Below, piece by piece: positions 53,784 to 63,368 of a stretch of DNA of 64,000 bases. Every line of letters begins with the position of its first letter. Position 1 is the first letter of the stretch. This DNA comes from Hymenobacter guriensis (lineage in GTDB: Bacteria; Bacteroidota; Bacteroidia; Cytophagales; Hymenobacteraceae). The position numbers and the translations under genes are program-made. The notes under the pieces are model-generated. The model searched no databases and was not told where the DNA came from. It saw only the letters and a list, made by a program, of their open reading frames with translations. The stretch is from NCBI RefSeq assembly GCF_015773195.1, contig NZ_JADWYK010000001.1, positions 1 to 64,000 of the forward strand. The letters run 5' to 3'.

Positions 53784-56700
53784 CTAGCGTAGCAGCACCA
53801 GCTTGCCCCAGTCTTTCTTGAAGGCTTTGTCGGCGCTGGTACGGCGGTGCTCGAACTGGCTGGTGTTGTCCATCACCACGCGGTAGAGGTAGGTGCCGTT
53901 GGCCAGCCTGTCGCCGAACTCATCGGTGCCGTCCCAGGCGTACTCGGTCATGTTGTTGCCAATGTGCAGTGGGCCCAGCTCAGCCATCGAAATTTCGCGC
54001 ACCACTTTGCCCGTCAGCGTCATGATCTGGATTTTCATGTCGCGGGGCATTTCGGAACCCGTCATCGTGAATACGAAGCGCGTCTTGCTGGTCACCGGGT
54101 TCGGGAACGGATAGATGTTGGTGATGGTCGAGGCGTTTATTACCTCAAACGACACCTCGTACCGCTCCGTAGCCGCCTTGGAATCCCGCAGGTCTTTACC
54201 CTGCACGTAAAGCTTGTACTTGCCATCCGCCAGCTTTTCGGGGCGGTAGTCGATCTGTGCCGATCCTTTGGCCACATCTGCCTTAAAGGTGATGTTGGCG
54301 CTGGTCATGTCCACCACTTGCGTAGAGCCATCCGGGCGCGTCAGCAGCACTTCGAAGCTGCTGGCTTCCATTGGGCGCCGGGTGTCATCGTCGTGCAGCA
54401 AGGCGGTGATGATGGGCGAAGGCGACACGATGTCCCCGTTCAGAATATGCTGGCCGTCGAAGGCTACATCGAGCGTGGGGGGCAGGTTCTTGTCGGGGGT
54501 GTTGAAGGCCACGGACAGCTCGTTGTTGAAGTAGTACAACTCCGGCTGCAGCTGCGGGTTCACTACCACTTTCACCGTGGTAGCCCCCGCCAGGTCCGAC
54601 ACATCCAGCTTGAACAAATACGTTACCGAGGCATCAGCCTTCAGCGCGCTTTCCGATTCCAGCTCCACCGTGCGCACCGTGTTACCATTGGTGATGGTAG
54701 CCACGGCCTTCACTTTCTCGGCAAAGTCCACCAACGACGTGTTCTGGAATACCACCGGTATTTGCACCAGGCCTGCTTCCGCCTGCTTGTCGAGGTTGTC
54801 GTAGCTACCGGCGGCGGCCAGGTCGCGGCGCACAATGCCTTCCGGCAGTCCGGTATACGTCACCAGCCACTGCTTGAGCTGCGGCGCCACGCGGTTGGCT
54901 TCGTCCTTCAGCTTCAGCTGCAGCTGAAGGTAGGGGAAGTCGGTAGCCGAAACCGTGCTCAGGTCAACCTGCGAGGGAGCCACGTTTTCACGTACTACCT
55001 GCGAGTTGCCCTGGGCATCTACCCCAATTACATTCAGCGTGGCGCTGCTCGTACCCGTAACCGGCAAGGTATAGAACAGGGTGCCCCATCTGGTGGAGGG
55101 CCCGATGAGCGTGGAGGTAATGTTGCCAGAGCTGCCGTTGGTTTCCAGGGTGCTGGTGAGGGAAACGATTTGGCTGCTGCGGGGCGTTGGGTCGGTTGAA
55201 CTAGGCAAAGCTTCCTGCGCCTGGCCGGAAGCCAGTCCCTGCCGACCCAGAAGCACGAATGGGTCGTTGTCCTTCAGGTTGTCAATTTGCTTTGAGCCAA
55301 GCCGCCGGAAGGCTTCTTTCAACTCGGGCGAGAATTTGGTGAAGGCAATTCGGTTCGTTGAAATCAGCGCCACGATGTAGCCCTCCGGAATATTCCGAAG
55401 AAAGTTCAGAAACTGCGCCTGCGTAGGAGCAGTGTTCATGCTGTTGCTGCTCGTGGTGGCAAACGTGTAGTAGCGAGCCGACTCGCGCCCGCATTGGGCA
55501 TAATCTCCTCCAGGAATGTCGGTAACCGGGGCCAGCGTCTGGGGGTTGAAGACACTAACCAGGAAGTTAGGAATCTGAACGTTACACAGTTCGCTGCCCA
55601 CTGGCGCATCACCCACCTGAATACCAAATGTTCTGGAGTAGGCACCACTGGTGCGCAAGGCAATAGGCACCTGCACTTTCTCGAAGGCCCATTTAGCGGC
55701 TGGAGGCGTCAGGGTCAGGCCGGTTATGTCGTCGCGCAGGAACTGGCCATAGTGGCTTTGCGACCAGCCCGTGGGGCTGCCAGGAATGCTGCGAAAAGAG
55801 CTGGTGGCCCACTCGGCTGTTTCGTTGGCACCAGGGTCTTTGAAGCGCACCCGCCAGTAATACACCACGCTATCCTGCCCGGCAGCGGCCGGCAGCTCGG
55901 GGCGCCAGTCGGGCAGGATCCTGGCCATGACGGTTTCCCGCTTGACGCCCGGGCTATTAAAGGTGGAAACCGTATCCAGCTCAAACTCATATGCCCGCTC
56001 TACGCCCGCCGGGTCGTTGTTTTGCCCTACCAAATGCACCGTAGCGGTGGGCACGATGGCAAATTCAGTTGGCGAAATCAGCGTAATGCCGCCCTTCAGG
56101 AAGCTGTACTCCAGCGTAGCCGTGTTATTCGTCTCGTTGAGTTCGGCCACTGCGCCGTCGCTATCCAGCTCTACCGTAAATCGGTTGGAGCCAAAGACGT
56201 CACCGGAATTCGTGAAATCGAAGGTTAGAACCGTGTCGCGGCCGATCTGCGTGAAGGTTTTGCTGAACGTTTCATTGCCCCGCACGCTGGAATACTCGCG
56301 GGTTACTTTCACCGTCACATCGTCGCCCGTCCATTTGCCCAGGTTGCTGGCCGAAACCTGCAGTTGGAAAGACGTAGCGTTGGCATCTACCTTGGTTTGC
56401 CCAACGCCGGGCACCAGTTTTACCCGGGAGTTATCGGTTGCGTAGTCCGGCTTTTCGGGTGCATACATCGTCAGGACCGGGTCGCCCTGCCAAATGGTAT
56501 TCATGGCCATCGACACGGCATGAATATCGTTTGAGTAACGTGCCAGCAGGCGGCGCGCGACTTCGCGGTGAATAACCGGAATGGGTTTGCCGTACCAGGC
56601 CGGATCAGCGAACAAGGCTTTATAGATTTCCGTGCAGTAGTAGTGCAGCTGGTTTTCAAAGCCATAGTCACTGCTGGCCAGATAGCCGATAGCGCCCTTG

Positions 56701-58784
56701 TTCTGGGCCAGCATCCAGTTTTCGCCGATGGTGAAAGCAGTGGTCAGAAACGCGTTGCCGCCCGAGCAGCCATTCACCAGGAAAATCGGGTATTTGCCTT
56801 TGTTGTTGTAGTTGTTCAACGGGTCGCTGGGGTCGCCCACGTTCAGGTCATAATCCGTTGGGGAACCATGCCCGAAGTACGTAATGAGCGACAGGCCCGC
56901 GTTCAGCTCCTGAGCAATATTGATGTATACCGGCCGGTTGCCTAGGGTGCTACGCGAAATGGTGCGCACCACTTTGCCTCCGAACAGCGGTCCTTCTACA
57001 ATGGCCTTGTATTCGTCGACATAGTTCCTGAACTGCACGAACTCCGACTCCTGCTCCCCGCCCGACAGGTGCAGGATGTTTTTGCGCCACGGCTCGTCGC
57101 CCAGTGCCTCGTGCTCTTTTACTTTATTTAAGTAGTTAAGAATATCCGCCGACGTTCTGGCAGGATAACGCCCGGTCGGAATTTTTGCCAGGTAGGAGCC
57201 TTTCTCCCAATCCGAGGAAAAGAAGATATCCGAATAGGCCCGCGTCGTGGTTACGACGAAGTTATTCGTCGACACATTGCGGCCATCGATCTGCCGGCCT
57301 TTGCCCAGCAGCAGCATGTACCGGTTGGCCACCTCGCCCTGGGTCAGCACCCATTCCACAAAGTGCCGAATGGAGAGCGGGGACAACTCCCCGTAATGGT
57401 ACTGGTCGATAAGCTGCGGGCCCGTCACCACGAGCGTGTCGTAGCTGCCCCCAACGGTGGAAGCCCGGTAGTCGGCGTAGGCCCGCACCGGGTTGGCCAC
57501 GTCGCCCACCGGCGTCATCAGCGCCGGGTGGCTTACAATGATATAGTTGGCCTTGGCCGCATTTATTGATTTAAAGAATACCCGGCTGATAGACCGGGGC
57601 AGAATAGCCTTGGCCGCATCCGCAATCAACAGCTTTCGGGTAACACCCGTGGCTGCCGGAAACAGGAAGCCGCGCTGGTCTGTGCCGGTCGTTTCCCCCG
57701 CCACGCGCTGCACGGCGTAGGGCTCGGTAATATCGTAGCCCACGGTGGTAGCAGGAATCGAATCCAGCTTGTAGTAGGCCGGGCCGGCCAGTGTGGAGTC
57801 GTTTTCAAAAAACACCCGTTTGCTGTTTCTCCACCGGGCTTTCTGCCGATAATCCACCCGGATGTAAGCTACCCGGAACCGGTCGGAAGGATTCGTGAGC
57901 GGGTCAGGCATGGTTACCTTCACGCCCAGCTTGCCATCCGCGCTGATTTCCGTCGTGGCCACGCTGAAGCTGACCAGCCGGAAGTTCAGCCCCGAAAACT
58001 TTACGGTCTGGATAGTGCGCAGGGTATTGCCGGCCACATCGGTTAAATCAAGCGTGACCGTGTGGTCAGTGCTCGAGTTGCCCACCAGCAGAGTGGCCAC
58101 CTTAACGCTGTCACCGCTGATTCTTTGAACCTGAATGCTGTCGACAACCCATTTGGCCGTGGGCGCCTGCGAGGTAATGGGGTTAGACAGGAAGGCTTCC
58201 CCCTTTTCGGCCCAGGGAGCATAGGAAAACAGGGCTACGTCGCCGGGATTGTAGTTGGCGGTCTGCAACGACATGCGGGTTTTCTTCCAGGTAGCATGCG
58301 TAGTCGTACTGCTGCCGGTTGGCTCGGCCATGCGCTTGCCTGCTACGCCGGCTTTCCAGGTCAGGAAGTACGCCGCCGTATCCGTAAACAGGCTATACAG
58401 GGCGTGCGGCTGGTCGGTGGCCTTGATGTACATGCCCCGATCCAGCAGCCCGTCGTTGCGCTGCCCGTAGAACTCCACAAACGTGGTAGCATCAAGGCTG
58501 CTTTGGTTGCCCCCCACATAGATGGCCACTTCCTTGCCCCGGCGCCAAAGCTGAAGCTCCTCGGGCTTCACCCCGGAAACACCGGCTTTGGTCAGGTACT
58601 GATAGTCGAGCCGGTAGATACCGTCGCGCACCACCTTGATTTTGTAGTACGGCTGTCCCTCGGCAATCCACTCGTTGCCATACGGCCCCGACTGAGCAAA
58701 AAGACGGGTGGCCGCTATCAGCAGAACCAGCAAAAGTCCCCACTGAAGCCGCCAGGTACTGGCGTTAGCGTAGCGTTTATACAT
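53784..58784 (-). CDS. C25-family cysteine peptidase, PorU2-type T9SS sortase
   Basis: This 1666-aa protein has a signal peptide and an N-terminal beta region. A gingipain-type C25 domain carries catalytic His in Y-F-G-H-G-S (about 636) and Cys in V-N-G-C-S-G-G (about 673). CARDB-like repeats (about 850-1500) and a FlgD-like end (Y-A-W-D-G-T-D-E-F-G-D, G-T-Y-L-Y) follow. PorU cleaves the sorting domain off T9SS cargo; this is far longer than PorU (about 1150) and fits the PorU2 class. A PorV2-like gene sits 47 bp upstream on the same strand. Confidence 0.87.
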   Translation of the reverse strand: MYKRYANASTWRLQWGLLLVLLIAATRLFAQSGPYGNEWIAEGQPYYKIKVVRDGIYRLDYQYLTKAGVSGVKPEELQLWRRGKEVAIYVGGNQSSLDATTFVEFYGQRNDGLLDRGMYIKATDQPHALYSLFTDTAAYFLTWKAGVAGKRMAEPTGSSTTTHATWKKTRMSLQTANYNPGDVALFSYAPWAEKGEAFLSNPITSQAPTAKWVVDSIQVQRISGDSVKVATLLVGNSSTDHTVTLDLTDVAGNTLRTIQTVKFSGLNFRLVSFSVATTEISADGKLGVKVTMPDPLTNPSDRFRVAYIRVDYRQKARWRNSKRVFFENDSTLAGPAYYKLDSIPATTVGYDITEPYAVQRVAGETTGTDQRGFLFPAATGVTRKLLIADAAKAILPRSISRVFFKSINAAKANYIIVSHPALMTPVGDVANPVRAYADYRASTVGGSYDTLVVTGPQLIDQYHYGELSPLSIRHFVEWVLTQGEVANRYMLLLGKGRQIDGRNVSTNNFVVTTTRAYSDIFFSSDWEKGSYLAKIPTGRYPARTSADILNYLNKVKEHEALGDEPWRKNILHLSGGEQESEFVQFRNYVDEYKAIVEGPLFGGKVVRTISRSTLGNRPVYINIAQELNAGLSLITYFGHGSPTDYDLNVGDPSDPLNNYNNKGKYPIFLVNGCSGGNAFLTTAFTIGENWMLAQNKGAIGYLASSDYGFENQLHYYCTEIYKALFADPAWYGKPIPVIHREVARRLLARYSNDIHAVSMAMNTIWQGDPVLTMYAPEKPDYATDNSRVKLVPGVGQTKVDANATSFQLQVSASNLGKWTGDDVTVKVTREYSSVRGNETFSKTFTQIGRDTVLTFDFTNSGDVFGSNRFTVELDSDGAVAELNETNNTATLEYSFLKGGITLISPTEFAIVPTATVHLVGQNNDPAGVERAYEFELDTVSTFNSPGVKRETVMARILPDWRPELPAAAGQDSVVYYWRVRFKDPGANETAEWATSSFRSIPGSPTGWSQSHYGQFLRDDITGLTLTPPAAKWAFEKVQVPIALRTSGAYSRTFGIQVGDAPVGSELCNVQIPNFLVSVFNPQTLAPVTDIPGGDYAQCGRESARYYTFATTSSNSMNTAPTQAQFLNFLRNIPEGYIVALISTNRIAFTKFSPELKEAFRRLGSKQIDNLKDNDPFVLLGRQGLASGQAQEALPSSTDPTPRSSQIVSLTSTLETNGSSGNITSTLIGPSTRWGTLFYTLPVTGTSSATLNVIGVDAQGNSQVVRENVAPSQVDLSTVSATDFPYLQLQLKLKDEANRVAPQLKQWLVTYTGLPEGIVRRDLAAAGSYDNLDKQAEAGLVQIPVVFQNTSLVDFAEKVKAVATITNGNTVRTVELESESALKADASVTYLFKLDVSDLAGATTVKVVVNPQLQPELYYFNNELSVAFNTPDKNLPPTLDVAFDGQHILNGDIVSPSPIITALLHDDDTRRPMEASSFEVLLTRPDGSTQVVDMTSANITFKADVAKGSAQIDYRPEKLADGKYKLYVQGKDLRDSKAATERYEVSFEVINASTITNIYPFPNPVTSKTRFVFTMTGSEMPRDMKIQIMTLTGKVVREISMAELGPLHIGNNMTEYAWDGTDEFGDRLANGTYLYRVVMDNTSQFEHRRTSADKAFKKDWGKLVLLR

Positions 58785-58831
58785 TGAGTAAGCGTTTTTG
58801 ACGTAGAAATGGGTTGCTCAGGCAAGCGGGC

Positions 58832-59920
58832 TTAATGAAACCCGTAGCCCAGCGACACAATGATGGAATTGGTTTTGGCCTGCTCCACGGCCAGGCGCGA
58901 CAAGGCCACATCCAGCCGCAGGCCGCTGGTAGTGAAGCCTACGCCCAGGCTGGGCTGGGCCCGCCAGCTTTCCTTGGTGGAAGCCGTGCCCTCGATTTTC
59001 TGAAAATTGCTGACGCCCGCCCGCAGGAAGGCCACGCTGTGGTATGCCACTTCCAGGCCCAGCTTCGGATCAATGCTAATAAAGCTGGTAGAAATGGGCG
59101 TGTTGCGCCGGCCGTCGGTGGTAGTTTCCAGGTCGGTGCTTACCAGGGCCGAGAACTGTCCGGGCAGCTTCACATTGTAGGCGGCACCCAGCACCACCCG
59201 CGGCAGCGTGATTTCGGAGCTGCTCTTGGGAATAGCCAGCGTATCGTTGCTGTTGCGGAACTTCTCGGAGTTGATGGACCAGGCCGTGATGGTAGTGGTA
59301 ATGTCGCGGGCCATCAGGCCCAGGCGGAGGTTGCCGTGCTGGTACTGAGCACCGGCATCGAAGCCAAAGCCCCAGGCCGTGGCAAAGGAGCCCACATTGC
59401 GGTACACGATTTTGCCATTGGCGCCCACCGTGAGGCCCTCGGGGCCCAGCTTGCGGGCATAGGAGAGCAGCATGGCGTAGTCGGCCACCGAGAAGTAGGT
59501 GATGTTGTCGTAGTTGATCTGCCCGTACTCGTTCACCAGGTTGCGGGTATCGGCAATGTCATCCACACCAAGGCGAATGATGCTGGCCCCGATGGCGCTC
59601 CGCTCGTCGAGGGGCATGGAGAAGGCCGCGTAGTCGTTTTTTACGATGCCCGAAAACAGCTCCGAGTGCATGAGCACGGCATCGTACTTGGTTTTCTGGC
59701 CCAGCAAACCTGCCGGGTTCCAGTAGCCGGCCGTGGCATCCTGCGCCAGGCTCACCTGCGTGTTGCCCATGCCCAGGGCCCGGGCCCCTACCCCAATGTT
59801 GAGAAATTCATTGGCATACTTCGGGGTGTTGTCGGTGCTCTGCGCCAGGGCAGCCGTGGTAAGGGTAACGCTCAGGCCAACTACGCCCAGCACGCGGGCA
59901 AAACGGAAGAGGTGCATCAT
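58832..59920 (-). CDS. PorV2-like outer-membrane beta-barrel of T9SS
   Basis: This 362-aa protein has a signal peptide (cleaved after L-A-Q) and a FadL/PorV-type barrel: E-F-L-N-I-G-V-G-A-R-A-L-G-M-G-N-T (about 39-55) with Y-W-N-P-A-G-L (about 68-74) are diagnostic of the PorV/PorQ family. PorV shuttles cargo from translocon to the PorU sortase. Being directly ahead of the PorU2-type gene, it is likely the dedicated PorV2 partner. The barrel ends in aromatic residues (G-Y-G-F-H). Confidence 0.88.
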   Translation of the reverse strand: MMHLFRFARVLGVVGLSVTLTTAALAQSTDNTPKYANEFLNIGVGARALGMGNTQVSLAQDATAGYWNPAGLLGQKTKYDAVLMHSELFSGIVKNDYAAFSMPLDERSAIGASIIRLGVDDIADTRNLVNEYGQINYDNITYFSVADYAMLLSYARKLGPEGLTVGANGKIVYRNVGSFATAWGFGFDAGAQYQHGNLRLGLMARDITTTITAWSINSEKFRNSNDTLAIPKSSSEITLPRVVLGAAYNVKLPGQFSALVSTDLETTTDGRRNTPISTSFISIDPKLGLEVAYHSVAFLRAGVSNFQKIEGTASTKESWRAQPSLGVGFTTSGLRLDVALSRLAVEQAKTNSIIVSLGYGFH

Positions 59921-60142
59921 ATGCGGGGATACAGAAATCGGGTAACAGGCGGTGGCTGCTTAACGCGAAGGTCGGGCGAATAGTGCACTGAATATATCGG
60001 TTTTCGACCAAGTATCCAGCCGGCCCGGTGAGGCCCGGCGCCATTCGTGCGAACTGCCTGAAGCAGACTTCAAAGCTCTGCAAAAAGTGCCAATTCCAGC
60101 CAGAAAAGGGCTTCGGCGAAAAAAGATAAAAATATTTTTACC

Positions 60143-60180
60143 TAGTACCTTGCGTTGCATAGTACCTTTCAATATCTTTG
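60143..60180 (+). promoter_or_regulatory. PadR promoter with dyad operator
   Basis: TTG (60150-60152), 20 nt, then TATCTTTG (60173-60180) is a perfect Bacteroidota promoter. Over the -33 region lies the dyad TAC-N3-GC-N3-GC-N3-GTA (60146-60164), and TAGTACCTT is repeated at 60143 and 60160. The PadR start is 35 bp downstream, so autoregulation is likely. Confidence 0.8.
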
Positions 60181-60214
60181 TCTCATTCTTCATCCACTAC
60201 CACGCATCAGTCCT

Positions 60215-60568
60215 ATGAAAGTAGAGAACACCCAAGTGCAGATGCGGAAGGGCATTCTAGAGTTTTGCATTCTGGAAATAATTGCCCGGGGCGAGGTCTA
60301 CGCTTCCGATATGCTCGAAGAGCTGACGGCAGCCCGTATGATTGTGGTAGAGGGCACCCTCTATCCCTTGCTCACCCGCCTAAAGAACGCCGGCCTGCTG
60401 GATTATACCTGGAAAGAGTCTGTTTCCGGTCCGCCCCGCAAGTACTACACCCTCACGGCTGTGGGGCAGGACTTCCTGCACCAGCTGCGCCTCACCTGGG
60501 AGGAAATCGAGGAGTCCATCCAGATCATCCGCTCCCAGCCCTCCACCCCTACCCCCGCCGCCGAGTAA
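60215..60568 (+). CDS. PadR family transcriptional regulator
   Basis: This 117-aa winged-helix protein has the PadR start (M-R-K-G-I-L-E-F-C-I-L-E-I-I-A-R-G-E-V-Y) and the recognition region E-G-T-L-Y-P-L-L-T-R-L-K-N-A-G-L-L (about 49-65), then P-P-R-K-Y-Y-T-L-T in the wing. It lies 44 bp ahead of the PspC-domain gene, a pairing common in Bacteroidota. It probably represses its own promoter through the dyad at 60146-60164 in response to an unknown signal. Confidence 0.92.
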   Translation: MKVENTQVQMRKGILEFCILEIIARGEVYASDMLEELTAARMIVVEGTLYPLLTRLKNAGLLDYTWKESVSGPPRKYYTLTAVGQDFLHQLRLTWEEIEESIQIIRSQPSTPTPAAE

Positions 60569-60612
60569 CGGCCGGCAGTTTCTGACCAGTACTTCCTGAA
60601 CCGCAGCACCAG

Positions 60613-63198
60613 ATGAAAAAGAACATCAGTATCAACCTGCAGGGCCTGATCTTCCACATTGAAGAAGATGGCTACGAAGTCCTCGGCCGCTACCTGGCCG
60701 AAGTACGGGCGCACTTTTCCGGCTACCCCGGCCACGAGGAGATTGTGGCCGACATTGAGGGCCGCATTGCCGAGCTGTTCGCCGCCCGCCTTTCTTCCAC
60801 CAAACAGGTCATCACCCTGAGCGACGTGGAGGAAATGACCGCCAAGATGGGCCGCGTAAGCGAGTTTCAGTCGGCCGATGAGCTGGACGAGGACGAGCTG
60901 GAGCAGGCCGTAGCCACGGGCCGCATGCCCCAGGCCGATCCGGCTGCCGCCGCTGACACCGCCGCCGCTGATGCCGAGCCCCGCCGCCTGTACCGTGACA
61001 TAGCCAACCGCAAGATTGCGGGCGTTGCCGCCGGTATTGCCCGCTACTTCAGCGTCAATCCGCTCTGGATCCGGCTGGGCTTCCTCGCCCTTCTCTTCCT
61101 GCCGAACATCCTGTTCCACCGGTGGACGGACGGCGACAACGGCAACCTCGACCTGCCCGGCATCAGCTTCCTGCTTTACATCATCCTCTGGATTGTGCTG
61201 CCCAAAAAGTACGATGCTACGCCCGCCGATGAAGACCCTACCTTCAAGAAGCTGTACCGCGACACCGACAACGGCAAAGTAGGTGGGGTTTCGGCCGGTC
61301 TAGCTGCCTATTTCAAGACAGATGTGGTGGTGTTCCGGCTGCTGTTTGTGCTGGGCGTGTTTGCCGGCGGCTTCGCCATCCCGCTCTACATTGTGCTCTG
61401 GATTCTGCTGCCGGAGGCCAAAACGGCCTCCGACCGCCTCCGGATGCGCGGCGACGCGGTAACCCTGTCCGGCATCGACTCCTCCGTGCGCAACCAGGCC
61501 GTTGATGGCAGCTCGGGGCGCCCGGTAGGCACCTTTCTGGAAGAGTTTTTCCGCAACCTGAGCCCCTTGTTCAGTGTGCTGGGCACCCTGCTCCGCGTAG
61601 CCGCTGCCGCCTTCCTGATCATCATTGGCTTCTCGCTGCTCATCGGCACCATCATCATGCTGGGTGCCGGGCTGGGCGTCTTCACCTCCGAGCAGTTTGA
61701 AATTGACGGCGTGGCTGCTTACACCGTGCTAGGTGACTTCCCCGGCTGGTTCCTGCTCAGCGCTTTTCTCGCGGCCTTTATTCCGGCTCTGGCCATGCTG
61801 CTGGCCGGTTTGGGCTTGTTGCTGCGCCGCTCTATCCTGAGCCGCACGGCCTCGCTCACCCTGCTGGGCTTGTGGCTCCTGGGCATCGTGGGCTCGGTAA
61901 TGGGAGGCGTGCATATCAGCCGCAACTTCCAGCGCGAAGGCGACCAGACCCAGGACGTATCGTTTCCGCAGCTGAACGCCCGCACCGTGCGGCTGGAGCT
62001 GCGCGACCTGGAAGAAGGCAAATGGACGGGCTCGGTGCTGCAAGTGGCAGACAGCGGCCAGGTGCTGAGCGTGCTGCGCGAAGCCAGCGCCCGGGGCGTG
62101 ACGGAAGAGGAAGCGGCCCGTACGGCCGGCTCCAGCGTCTCGTACCAGATGCGCAGCCTCAACGACTCCACTCTCGTGTTCGACAACCACTTCCGTATTG
62201 CCGCCGGCTCGCCCTTGCGTGGCCAGGAGCTGCTACTGACCATCCGCCTGCCCCGCGACCGGCGCTACCGCATGAGCCGCGACTTTGCTTACTGGCTCGG
62301 CAGCGAGTTCTTCGTAGGTAACAACATCCCCGAAGACGTGGCAGACCGCACCTTCCAGCTGCGCGGCAACAAGCTGGAGTGCATCGGCTGCCCCCCCAGC
62401 ACCGATAACGACAACGACGACAACGATAATGATGACTTCGACATCGATGTAGATTCGGACGGCTCGTCCATCAACATCGACCTGGGCAAGCCGGATTTCG
62501 ACACCGATCTGAACGGCTACGGCAGCGGCCGCCGCACCTTCAACGTGGATGATTTTAACACCATCGAAGCCAGTGGCGCTTACCGCATTGTGGTACGCCG
62601 CGGCGACACCTACCAGATCGAAGCGGCCGGCGAAGAGCGCGACATCAGCCAGCTGCGCATCGAAACAGTAGGCGACGGCTTGCGCATCCGCTCCATCCGC
62701 GACGGCCTGTTTGGGTTTTCCGGCACTCGGGAGCCCATTCTGATCCGGGTGCAGATGCCGGAGCTGATTCATCTCGACCTGAGTGGCGCCTGCCGGGCCG
62801 ATGTATCAGGTTTCGAAGGCAAAGCCCTGCAAATAGAGCAGAGCGGGGCCAGCACGGCCAAGCTCGACGTGAACGTGCCGCGCCTGGAACTAGATCTGAG
62901 TGGGGCCTGCAACACCGCCGTGCGCGGCAAGGCTACGGAGCTGGACATTGATGGCTCGGGCGTGTGCAAAATCGAAGCGCTGAGCCTGCAAACCAACCGT
63001 GCTTCCATCGACCTGTCCGGCGCCAGCCGGGCCCGCGTACGGGTTGCCGAGCGGCTTCAGGCCGAGGTAACGGGCTCCAGCCACGTACACTACGCCGGCA
63101 ACCCCGCCAACGTGCAGAAAGATGAGTCGGGCGGGTCCCGGGTGCGTGCCATCACCTCCGCTGATGCAGATGAGGATACGGCTACTGACGAGGAATAA
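60613..63198 (+). CDS. PspC-domain membrane protein with C-terminal DUF2807 adhesin-like domain
   Basis: This 861-aa protein starts with a regulatory-looking region (about 1-110), then two PspC domains (R-R-L-Y-R-D-I-A-N-R-K-I-A-G-V-A-A-G-I at about 119, and K-L-Y-R-D-T-D-N-G-K-V-G-G-V-S-A-G-L at about 214) with transmembrane helices. Four further helices (about 320-440) follow. An Asp/Asn-rich linker (about 595-635) and a DUF2807 beta-helix (about 645-830) close it. It probably senses envelope stress. It forms an operon with the PadR gene. Confidence 0.87.
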   Translation: MKKNISINLQGLIFHIEEDGYEVLGRYLAEVRAHFSGYPGHEEIVADIEGRIAELFAARLSSTKQVITLSDVEEMTAKMGRVSEFQSADELDEDELEQAVATGRMPQADPAAAADTAAADAEPRRLYRDIANRKIAGVAAGIARYFSVNPLWIRLGFLALLFLPNILFHRWTDGDNGNLDLPGISFLLYIILWIVLPKKYDATPADEDPTFKKLYRDTDNGKVGGVSAGLAAYFKTDVVVFRLLFVLGVFAGGFAIPLYIVLWILLPEAKTASDRLRMRGDAVTLSGIDSSVRNQAVDGSSGRPVGTFLEEFFRNLSPLFSVLGTLLRVAAAAFLIIIGFSLLIGTIIMLGAGLGVFTSEQFEIDGVAAYTVLGDFPGWFLLSAFLAAFIPALAMLLAGLGLLLRRSILSRTASLTLLGLWLLGIVGSVMGGVHISRNFQREGDQTQDVSFPQLNARTVRLELRDLEEGKWTGSVLQVADSGQVLSVLREASARGVTEEEAARTAGSSVSYQMRSLNDSTLVFDNHFRIAAGSPLRGQELLLTIRLPRDRRYRMSRDFAYWLGSEFFVGNNIPEDVADRTFQLRGNKLECIGCPPSTDNDNDDNDNDDFDIDVDSDGSSINIDLGKPDFDTDLNGYGSGRRTFNVDDFNTIEASGAYRIVVRRGDTYQIEAAGEERDISQLRIETVGDGLRIRSIRDGLFGFSGTREPILIRVQMPELIHLDLSGACRADVSGFEGKALQIEQSGASTAKLDVNVPRLELDLSGACNTAVRGKATELDIDGSGVCKIEALSLQTNRASIDLSGASRARVRVAERLQAEVTGSSHVHYAGNPANVQKDESGGSRVRAITSADADEDTATDEE

Positions 63199-63295
63199 GG
63201 TAGCGAAACCTTAACACGCCGGCTACCGAACGAGCAACTTACAACCAACACCTTTGCAGTCGGTTTGAACAGCGGCTGGTTGAGGCGAAAAAATA

Positions 63296-63335
63296 AGAGG
63301 CGGGCCAGGCAACTAAGCGTACCCGACCCGCCTCT
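63296..63335 (-). terminator. Terminator after the CCA-adding enzyme gene
   Basis: AGAGGCGGG (63296-63304) and CCCGCCTCT (63327-63335) form a 9-bp stem with a 22-nt loop; on the minus strand TTATTTTTTC follows. It lies 33 bp behind the stop at 63369. Confidence 0.7.
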
Positions 63336-63368
63336 ATACAAGCGGTGAATATGAAGTAAGAGTGGGTC

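Noticed and set aside
53847..55199. 450-codon open frame opposite the PorU2-like gene
   Set aside because: It is an antisense shadow rich in His, Arg and Val, without any family motif.
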